From the NCBI GenBank assembly GCA_963751775.1, contig CAVVVW010000019.1:62001-126000 (forward strand): a DNA stretch of 64,000 nt. Reading direction: 5' to 3'. A program made the position numbers and the translations under genes. This DNA comes from CADEEN01 sp963751775 (GTDB lineage Bacteria > Pseudomonadota > Gammaproteobacteria > Burkholderiales > Burkholderiaceae_C). Positions 55,998 to 64,000 of this stretch are shown piece after piece. The notes beneath the pieces are model-generated. The model was not told where the DNA came from and did no database searches. It worked only from the letters and a program-made list of their open reading frames with translations. Numbering within the stretch: position 1 is the first letter of the stretch; each line of letters begins with the position of its first letter.

Positions 55998-56915
55998 TCA
56001 ATCCAGCGGTACTGCCAGGCGACACCGCGCGGCCGAGAATTCGCTGCCGGTGCGGGTCGAGGTGCCCGTGCTGGCGTACAGCTTCAGTGAGTTGGACCGG
56101 TCCAGCGGCAATGCGAAGGTCAGGCCCACCCGCGAGTTGCCCTGCATGTTGTCGCCTTTCACGCCGTTGAGGCTGGTGCGATTGCCGGCAAAGTAGGTGG
56201 CGCCCAGCGCGATCCAGCTGCCGGTTGGAAAGCTGTGAACGACATGGCCCTGCACCGCGTACAGCGGCTCTTGCGCCAAGGTGTTGCCGCCATTGAAATC
56301 GTTGTTGTCGGTGTAGAACGTGACGCTCGGCGCGAGGTCGACCGTCCATGCGCCCCAGGCCTTGGACACACCCAGCTCCGGCTTGAACGACCAGCGGTTG
56401 TTGCCGATATTGACCAGCTTGCTGTTGTCGTATTGCCCCAGCGGCGCCGACACCTGCAGGCTCGCCCCGACGAGCAGATCCTGCTTGTAGCCCGCAAATT
56501 CCTTCATCGACAGCGCCGGCGCGCCATAGAAGTTCACCGCGACGCGAAATTGCGGATCGCCGAGACCCGACACTTCGCGTTGCCTGGCTTGCCCGGCCAA
56601 CAATCCGTGCCCCGAAAGCGTGGCCGTCGGCAGTACCGCGTCGAACCTGGCGGAGTTGCCCCATGCAGCGAATGTGTGCACATAGGCGAAGCGCCGCGCC
56701 ATTGCTGTAGTACTGCGCGTCGGTGATCGGCGTCGACGGATCGAACGCCATCTTGCCCTCCGTGTAGCCGTAGCCCGCAATCGCGAAGTTGAGTCCGACC
56801 GGAAGGTTCGCATACGCCCTCGGATCGAGCCCCTGTGCGTGCGCAGCCGCGATCGGGAGCAGCAGCGCCAGCGGCATCGCAGCACCGCGCCGAGCGATGA
56901 ACTGCGCGTTGGCAT
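55998..56915 (-). CDS. MetA-pathway-type outer-membrane protein (frame shifts near the start)
   Basis: About 300 residues of the Phenol_MetA_deg type, beta-barrel proteins often linked to uptake of aromatics. The signal is split between frames (MPTRSSSLGAVL, then PLALLLPIAAAHAQG). Mature: LDPRAYANLPVGLNFAIAGYGYTEGKMAFDPSTPITDAQYY, then in the main frame ARFDAVLPTATLSG, SGLGDPQFRVAVNFYGAPALSMKEFAGYKQDLLVGASLQVSAPLGQYDNSKLVNIGNNRWSFKPE, WTVDLAPSVTFYTDNNDFNGG, PTGSWIALGATYFAGNRTSLNG, RVGLTFALPLDRSNSLKLYASTGTSTRTG. Frame changes near 56880 and 56700. Transport role and substrate are inference. Confidence 0.8.
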   Translation of the reverse strand: MPTRSSSLGAVLRCRWRCCSRSRLRTHRGSIRGRMRTFRSDSTSRLRATATRRARWRSIRRRRSPTRSTTAMARRFAYVHTFAAWGNSARFDAVLPTATLSGHGLLAGQARQREVSGLGDPQFRVAVNFYGAPALSMKEFAGYKQDLLVGASLQVSAPLGQYDNSKLVNIGNNRWSFKPELGVSKAWGAWTVDLAPSVTFYTDNNDFNGGNTLAQEPLYAVQGHVVHSFPTGSWIALGATYFAGNRTSLNGVKGDNMQGNSRVGLTFALPLDRSNSLKLYASTGTSTRTGSEFSAARCRLAVPLD

Positions 56916-57097
56916 CGCGTCATTGCCTGGTCAGGCGAGCCACTGTCGTTGATTGCAAGGTAATTCCCTGACTCGGCATGGCAGCGGACATTATCGCCAG
57001 CGGCTGAGCGTCGAGGCCGATCCCAGGCGCGCACTCTGCGGTCCAAGCGCTGTCGCACGACAATCTGCACGATCCAAGATGAAGTGGGTGCTGAACG

Positions 57098-60000
57098 TTG
57101 CGACTCAAACGGCTGGTGATCACAGCGTTCGCGCTGCTCGCCGCGGCGCTGGCGGCGGTCGCGATCGCCGCGGCATTGCTGGTGCCGCGCTGGCTCGCGC
57201 CCAAGATTGCCGAAGTCGTCAAGGCTGAAACCGGGCGCGAGCTGAGCATCGGCGAGGTCGCCGTCACGTTGACGCCGTGGCCGGCGCTGGTGGTGTCGCA
57301 GCTGCGTTTTGCCAATGCGCCTTGGGGTTCGCAGCCGTGGCTGGCGCAGGTCGGCCGCGCCAGCGCCGAGCTCGACGTGTGGGCATTGCTGTCGGGCCGG
57401 TTGCGGGTCAGACAGCTCATGCTGAGCGACGCGACCGTGCTGCTCGAGACCGATGCCAGCTGGCGGCGGCAACTGGGTCATCGCTTCCGCGCCTGCGGCC
57501 AAGCCGGCATCGCCCGACGCCTTCTGGGTCGAACGGCTCTCGCTGCAATCGGTCGCCTTCACCTACCGCGACGGCAAGACCGGCAAGGCGACGCCGGTGC
57601 AGCTCGACTCGGCGCTCATCGTTGCCGCGTCGGCTGCGCAGTCGATCGAACTCAGCGCGCGCTCGACGATCAATGGCAAGCCCGCCGAGGTGACCGGCAC
57701 GATCGGCCCGCTGGCGGCGGTTCTCGCGAACACGCCGTATCCGGTGGCGCTCGAAGGCAAGTTCGGCGCGGCGAGCGTGAGCGTGCGCGGCAGCATCGAC
57801 AGGCCGCGCGAACTGGGCGGATTCAGCCTCGCCTTGCAGGCCAAGGCGGCAGAAATCGCCGACGTCGGCGCGCTGTTCGGTGCGAACCTGACGCCGGCCG
57901 GGCCGCTGCGCGGCACGGCGCAGCTCAGGGGCACGCTGGCCGCGCCAGTGTTTGCCGGCATCGATGTCGCGGCCGGCACGCCCGGGCGCATGGCCCTGAC
58001 GGCGCGCGGCGAGGTCGCGGGCAAACGCGCGGCTGCCGGTGGCTTATGAGTGGCAGAGCAGCGGCCTCGACCTCCTGCTCGAGGGGGCCGAAGTCAGTGA
58101 ACTCGCGCGGTGGGTCGGTACATCGCTGCCGGCGTTGGGCGCGTACCGCATCGCGGCACGCGTGGCCGGCACCGCGGCGGCGCCCGCGCTGCCATCGATC
58201 GACATCACGGCCGGTGGCCGCGGCACGCCGCAGATCACGCTGCGCGGCAGCGTTGCAGACCTGCGCGCGGCCAGTGGCATCGACGTCAAGCTCACGGCCT
58301 CGTCGACCGCTTGGTGGCAGCTCGGCACGGCGGCAGGCGGCCAGCGCGTGCCGCCGTTTCGCGCCAGCGCCCGCGTGCGCGGTGCGCGGCAGGCGATCCG
58401 CGTCGACGATCTCGAGCTGAAGGTCGCCGAGAGCACGGTCAGCGCGTCGCTGCAGGTCGAGCGCGGCGGGCCGCGACTGCGCATCAGCGGCAAGGTGACA
58501 TCGCCGCTGATCGACCTCGCGCGCCGGCCGCCCGCGAGCGGCGGCTGCCGAGCGCGAGCCGCCGCCGCACCTGCGTCGCCGACGCCCGGCCGGGCATTGG
58601 AAGTTCGCCGACGTCGAGCTCGAACTGCAGATCGCGCGGCTGGTCTTTCCCGGTGGCCGCGAATTGCGCTCGGGCCGGGGGCGACTGGCGCTCGAAGACG
58701 GCCGCCTGACCGCAAGCGCGCTGAACGCCACGCTGGGTGGCGCCAACGTCAAGCTCGATGGCAGCATCGCCGACCCGGCGAACATGACCGGCATCGACGT
58801 CAACGTCGCGCTGCAAGGCAGCGAAGCTGGCGGAGTTGTCGAGCTTCTTCGGCAAGCCTGTCTCGCCGATCGGGCCCTACCAGGGCCAGGCGCGGTTGCA
58901 GGGCTCGCTCGATGCGCTGCGCCTGACGGCGATCGAAGCCACCGCCGGGCGGCCCGGGCAGCGCCTGCGCGCCAGCGGCCAGATCGACGACCTGCTGCAT
59001 GGGCAGGGCCTTGCGCTGGCCATGGCGGCCGAAGTCAACGACAGCACGGCCGCCGGCCGGCTGTTCGGCGTCGACCTGCCGCGCCTGCCTGCGCTGCGGG
59101 CCACGGCAAACGTCACCGGCCCGCAGGGCGGCTACGTGCTCGACGAGCTCAAGCTGGCGCTCGGCCGCACGTCGGTGCAGGGCCGCGTCGTGTTCGCCCC
59201 CGGCGAGCCGCGTCCGCGCGTCACGGCCAAGCTCAGCGGGCCGCTGGTCGATCTGTCGGAACTGCCGCTGCGCGCCATCGAAGTCCGGCGCGTCAAAGCC
59301 GGCCGCGGCGAGCCCGGCCGTTGGCGGTCGATGTCGACGCAGACCTCCGCTTCGATCGCCTGGTGCTGCCCGATCGGCGCTCGCTCGGCCCGGTGAGCGG
59401 CGCGGCGCAGCTGACCGCAGGCGCCCTCGCGCGTCAAGCAGTTCAGCCTGGCGCTGGACGGCGCGAGCATGACCGTCAGCGGCACGGTCGGCGAGGTGGC
59501 GAAGTTCGCGGCACTCGAACTCCAGGTGAATGTCGAGGTCACGCGCACTGCGGGACTCGCCGCCTTCACCGGCCTGAAGTTGGGCGCATTGCCTGCGTTC
59601 ACGGCGAGCGCAAGGCTGACCGACGGCGACCGAGGGCTATGCGATCACGGCACTGAAGCTCGCCAGCGCGGCCGCGACGATCACCGGTGAAGTCGCGCTG
59701 ACGCGGGGCCCCAAGCGTTTGAAGGTCAGCACGAAGCTGCAATCCGCATTGCTCGATGCCTCGGCGCTCGCGCAGCCGGCTGCCACCGGCAGCAGCAAGA
59801 GCCCCACTGCGGCGGGTGCACGCGCCATTGCCGACCTGGCACTGCCCGTCGATGCCTTGCGCGCCATCGACGCCGATGTCGAACTGCGCATCGACAGCGT
59901 CAAGTTCGACGGCGCGACACCGCTCGGCCCGGTGCTGCTTCGCGCACTCATTGCCGACGGCCGACTGAAGGCCGAACCGATGCAACTTGCCGGCGATGGC

Positions 60001-60699
60001 GGCCAGTTGCTGAGCGCATCGGCCACGGTCGACGCCGAACAGGCGGCGTGGGACCTGCGGCTGGACGGCAAAGACCTGGACCTCGGAGCGATGACCACGC
60101 GCTTCGGCCATCCGGGCCTGATGACCGGTGGCCGTACCGAGCTGACGCTGCAGGTTCACGGGCGCGGCAAGACCTTGCACGCGCTGCTCGGCTCGCTCGA
60201 CGGCCAAGCGCGTGTGCAGGTCGGCCCGCTGCAACTGCGCAGTGCCGCCGTCAATCTCGATCGCGGGGTCGTGACGCGCACGCTCGACCTGGCCAATCCG
60301 GTCCCGGAAAAGGAGCCCGAGACCGACGTCAAGTGCATCGCCGCACGCGTGCCGATCAAGAACGGCATCCTGAGCTCGGACCAAGGCATCGCCGCCGAAA
60401 CGGCCAAGTACAACGTGATCCTGAACGGCAGCCTGAATTTGCGCACCGAGGCCATCGACATCGCCGTGACCCCCGTCGTGACCAGTGGCATCGGGGTCGG
60501 CTCGGCGTCGATCGCCAAGATCGTGCGGGTCGGCGGCACGCTGGGCGCTCCGGCGCTGGGCGTCGATGCGGTCGGCGTGGCAAAGTCGGCCGTGAACGCC
60601 GGCGTTGCCGTGATGGCCACCCCGTGGTGGCTCGCCGACGCGGTGCTGAAGAAGGCCAGGTCCGATCCGAGCCCGTGCGCGACGGCACTCGGCAAGTAG
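57098..60699 (+). CDS. AsmA-family protein (at least seven frame shifts)
   Basis: About 1200 residues. N-terminal membrane helix RLVITAFALLAAALAAVAIAAALLVPRWLAP, then the AsmA signature IAEVVKAETGRELSIGEVAVTLTPWPALVVSQLRFANAPWG. Long stretches of repeating beta-strand pattern follow (RIAARVAGTAAAPALPSIDITAGG, LEDGRLTASALNATLGGANVKLDGSIAD, VDVALQGSEA). The C-terminal AsmA_2 part contains MTTRFGHPGLMTGGRTELTLQVHGRGKTLHALLGSLDGQARVQVG, LDLANPVPEKEPETDVKCIAARVPIKNGI and GGTLGAPALGVDAVGV. AsmA-like proteins bridge the periplasm and affect outer-membrane lipid content. Frames change near 57455, 58040, 58530, 58840, 59330, 59430 and 59630. TTG start at 57098; an ATG at 57079 in another frame is possible. 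Confidence 0.82.
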
Positions 60700-60802
60700 G
60701 CGCGCGGCATGTGCAGAGGCTGCGGTGTGCTCGATTGCGACAAGATCGGGGCCAGGGATCACGTCTATCGCTTACCCTATCGCCGAAGGCAGCCAAGAAT
60801 CG

Positions 60803-61910
60803 ATGACGACAACCCCGCATTCCGACTCGATTCGTCGCGCGAGCGTCGCCGTCGCCGCTGCCGTGGTGCTTGGCGCTGGTCGGCTGCGCCAGCGCACCGC
60901 TTCAGCCATTCACGACCGAGACGCCGCCGCTCGTGCTCGTGCCGGCCGCGCAGGCCGGCGTGCACGACAAGCGCGGGCGGTTCCGCGAGATCTACTGCGC
61001 GGTGCTGCAGGCACGCGCCGGCGAGGTGCCGGACCACCGGCCCTGTGACGACGCGCTGACGACGCTCGGCACGGAACCCGCGCCGACGGGTCAGCCCGTC
61101 GCGCTCGGTGTGTCGAGCCGGCACCTGGTCGCGGCGGTGGTACCGGGCATCGGCTACGACTGCATCGCGCAATGGCTGCAGCCGCCCGGCACCGTGGGCC
61201 AGCATGTGCGCAAGTACGGCTACGAGATGGCCATGATCAAGGTCGATGCGCTGTCGGGCATCACCACCAACGCACGCCAGATCCGCGACGCCGTGATGGC
61301 CATGACCCTGGGGCCGGGCGCGCCGCGGCTGGTGCTGGTCGGCTATTCGAAGGGCACGCCCGATGTGCTGGAGGCGATCGTCAGGCATCCGGAGATCCGG
61401 CCTCGCCTGGCCGCCGTCGTCAGCATGGCGGGCGCGGTGGGCGGCTCGGCGTTGGCCAACAATGCGGAGCAATACCAGGCGGATCTGCTGCGGCACTTTC
61501 CCGGCGCCACCTGCGATGCCGGTGACGGCGGCGCCGTGGCCAGCCTGCGCCCCAACGTGCGCAAGGCCTGGCTGGCGCAAAACCCGCTGCCCGCGGGCGT
61601 GCCGACCTACTCGGTCGTGACCTTGCCGCAACCCGAGCGGATCTCGTCGATCCTGCACGGCAGCGCGGCCAAGCTGAGCACGATCGACGGGCGCAACGAC
61701 AGCCAGGTGATCTTCTACGACCAGGTCATTCCGGGGTCGAGCCTGGTCGGCTACATCAATGCAGACCACTGGGCGATCGCCCTGCCGATCGCGCGCACGC
61801 ACGAGACCGTCGGCTCGATGTTCGTGACCCAGAACGCCTACCCGCGCGAAGCCTTGATGGAAGCGGTGCTGCGCTTCGTCGAAGAGGACCTCGCCGCGAA
61901 TGGGAAGTAG
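60803..61910 (+). CDS. Lipoprotein with alpha/beta-hydrolase nucleophile motif (one frame shift)
   Basis: About 368 residues. N-terminus MTTTPHSDSIRRASVAVAAA leads after a frame change near 60875 into LVGCASAPLQPF, a lipobox. The body has VVPGIGYDCIAQW, GYEMAMIKVDALSGITTNARQIRDAVM and the nucleophile elbow RLVLVGYSKGTPDVLEAIV (G-x-S-x-G), then VVSMAGAVGGSALA, SQVIFYDQVIPGSSLVGYINADHWAIALPIA with a candidate catalytic His (D-H-W). It is an exported serine hydrolase-like protein; substrate unknown. Just downstream of the AsmA-family gene on the same strand. Confidence 0.72.
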
Positions 61911-62010
61911 CAGGCGCCCGCAGACGTGCGCCGCTTCGCCGCGCGGCCGGCACAGCGCCGCGGTCGCCGGCGCCAAGTTTCAATCGTCTGTCGCAATGGA
62001 GCCTTGGCCG

Positions 62011-64000
62011 ATGACTAAGTTGCCCCGATTCCGCTCGAGTGCGGCCGCACTGGCGGTCCTGGCCGTCGTCGGCCTGGCCGGCCCCGCCCGCGCCTGGGTC
62101 TACCCCGAACACCGCGACATCGCGTTGCTGGCGGTCGAGAAGCTCGACGCCGAGCGCCGGCCGCTGTTCGATCGCCTTTGGCGCGAAGCCCGCGCCGGCC
62201 ACGAGACTCGCCTGTGCGAACAGGCTGCCGATACGGCGCAGGGCGTCGCGCCCGGCCTGCCTCGACTGGGCGGCCTTGCCCGCGATCGCCGGCGACCACT
62301 CGTGCTCGAGCAAGAACATGCTCGACAACGCACTCGACACCGACTGGATCCTGCAGGTCGCCGACGTGGCGGCGCAGTTGAAGGTGGACCTCGGGCGCAT
62401 TGCGGTCACCGCCCGGCCGGAGGTGAATGTCCGCAGCAAGGACGTGGCCGGCGATATTCAGCGCCTGATCGAGGACGAGGCCCTGCGCGCCCAGCGCATC
62501 AACGCCCTGCGCACCTCGGACACCCGCCTGCAGCGGGCCGACGTCGAGTACGCGACCCGCGCCGGCTCCAACAACGCGCACTTCCTGATCCCGCGGCCGC
62601 GTACCGACATCACGCCCAAGGAGTACGCGGAACTGGCCCTCAGCTTCGGCTCCGAGATCAGCGCGGTCGGCGTCTACGCCTGGTTTCACGTCAGTGCGCT
62701 TGCAGAAGGCCACGCGGCTGGCCACCGAGCCACTCGCGCCTGCCGAACGGCAGGCACTGGCGCGGGCGATGCTGGCCGACGAGGGCTTCGCGGTGCACTT
62801 CCTGGAGGACACCTTCGCGGCCGGCCACGTCGCCGGGGCCTGGGGCGACGTGTCGCAGCGCAAGGGCACCCACGACTACTACAACGAGGCCGGGCTGGAG
62901 GTATTCACCTGGAAGGGCGGCAGCGAATCGGTGGTGCTGATGGGCGACGCGCACATGCGGCCGCAGGACGCGGAGCGCGCGGCCAGCGCGGTACGCACCA
63001 GCCTGGAGCAGTTGATCGACCACGCGACCGGGCGCGGAACGCGGCTTCCGACTGAAGCACACACCCGCGGCGCGCGGCGAGCCCGACGCCTTCGACGTCT
63101 GCAAGAACAACGCGTTCGACAAGCGGCGCGAAGAGGGCCTGCGCGTGACGCCGGAGGCCATTGCGCTGCTGCCCGACGTCCTGGGCCCGACGCCGATCCC
63201 GGGCCTCGGCCCGGGGCTGGGCTCGATGCCGCGCTTTCGCGCCGAGGTGGGGCCGTTCATCGGTTTCGTCGGCTCGGGGGACTTTCGCGCGATCAGTGGC
63301 GGCTACGACCCTTCGGTCACGCCAACGGCTGGATCGGCGGCGCCGACCTGTCGCTGCGTGCGGGCCTGGGCCTGGACGGCGTGATCGGGGAGTCGGGCGA
63401 CGGGCTGGTGTTCGGGTCGATCGGCCTGCGCGGCGACACGCGTTCGACCAACAAGCTCCCGATGTCGTCACCCGCGCTCGAGGCGGCCGGCGGCGTCTCC
63501 GCGGTCCGGTCGCGCTTCGGCATTTCGACCCGGCTGCGAATGCCGTTCTACCTGATCCCCGGCGACCTGCTGCTGGCCTCGCCGCTGTATCTCGTCTCCC
63601 CCACGACCTACACCAACATGGCGGTCAGCCGCCAGCAACGGCGGGCTGATTCCCTGGCAGGCGGGCTGGGCGACCGGCATCGGCCGCTTCCAGTTCGTGC
63701 TCGGGCGCGAACTGGGTGCCACCTTCTACGGCTACGGCTTCGAGAACACGATGGTCGTGCCGGGCGCGACGCCGGGCGCCGAGCCGCGGGTGGTCGACTT
63801 CAAGTCGATCCACTTCGACCTGCCGATCCTGGAGTACCGGCCCTACCGCGCGTTCGATACCCGGCAGAGTTCGGCGGTGCTGATCCAGCTCTTTGTCGGC
63901 GCCGACGTTCCGCAGAGCTCGAAAGTCACCTGGCCGCCGGGCGCGCCGGCGGCGAAGCTCGAGACGATCTACTCGATCGGGCTGCGGATGATCTTCGACT
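62011..64000 (+). CDS. Secreted zinc phospholipase C/P1-nuclease-like protein (frame-shifted, 3' end missing)
   Basis: Signal peptide FRSSAAALAVLAVVGLAGPARA places tryptophan first in the mature protein (WVYPEHRDIALLAVEKLD), as in zinc-dependent phospholipase C and S1/P1 nucleases, where Trp1 and nearby His bind zinc. Other candidate ligands: LPAIAGDHSCSSKNML, SALAEGHAAG or KATRLATEPLA after a frame change, and FAVHFLEDTFAAGHVAGAWGD (H..D..GH). Downstream from about 63050 the frames give GLGLDGVIGESGDGLVFGSIGLRGDTRSTN and other strand-like segments, suggesting an added beta-barrel. Frame changes near 62265, 62700, 63045, 63325 and 63640. Runs off the window. Assignment is by motif only. Confidence 0.6.

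Overview
The window is GC-rich chromosomal DNA from a betaproteobacterium, most likely order Burkholderiales. The signs are the clpA-clpS-cold-shock block, the icd / rnfH / ratA / smpB block, phaR (polyhydroxyalkanoate regulation), a Comamonas-type protocatechuate 4,5-cleavage operon and a BmpA-type nucleoside uptake operon. No rRNA, tRNA or CRISPR array was recognised. Many genes carry single-base frame shifts although their protein motifs are intact, so I read most of them as sequence errors rather than gene decay. They are scattered through most of the window and very dense from about 10.6 to 20.4 kb. Gene coordinates there join several reading frames.

Layout. 0-3.8 kb is backbone: an MtfA-type peptidase (cut by the window edge), clpA-clpS on the minus strand and a cold-shock gene. 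About 4.4-23.35 kb looks like an inserted genomic island. It starts with a toxin-antitoxin pair, a relaxase, a MobC-like protein and a ParB-like protein (4.7-8.3 kb). It ends with a tyrosine integrase reading away from the icd terminator (22.0-23.3 kb). The cargo is an 11-gene, tightly overlapping plus-strand operon (8.77-20.54 kb): GNAT-like protein, GH3-type acyl-amide synthetase, four B12-binding radical SAM enzymes, a second GNAT-like protein between the second and third of these, a membrane protein, an AurF-type diiron oxygenase, a hexapeptide-repeat acyltransferase and a membrane fatty-acid desaturase. I do not recognise this pathway and regard it as the most interesting object in the window.

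23.4-29.9 kb is backbone again: icd, rnfH, ratA, smpB, metC-like, rimO, phaR. 30-40.6 kb is a minus-strand nucleoside operon. BmpA-type binding protein, ATPase and two permeases import nucleosides; cytidine deaminase, purine nucleoside phosphorylase, deoxyribose-phosphate aldolase, a 5'-nucleotidase lipoprotein and thymidine phosphorylase break them down. Adenosine deaminase and a TerC-family gene diverge from it. 42.6-51.4 kb is a protocatechuate meta-cleavage operon with two ligAB-type dioxygenase pairs, ligC, ligI, ligK, ligJ, a Bug-type binding protein and a DUF1932 dehydrogenase. 51.5-64 kb holds a ModA-like protein, a DUF2950/DUF3300 pair, envelope proteins, an outer-membrane transporter-like protein, a long AsmA-family protein, a lipoprotein with a hydrolase motif and a secreted phospholipase C/P1-nuclease-like protein cut by the window end.

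Three copies of a roughly 550-590 bp palindromic element (25.6, 37.3 and 48.0 kb) lie between genes. Two of them sit inside the nucleoside and protocatechuate operons.
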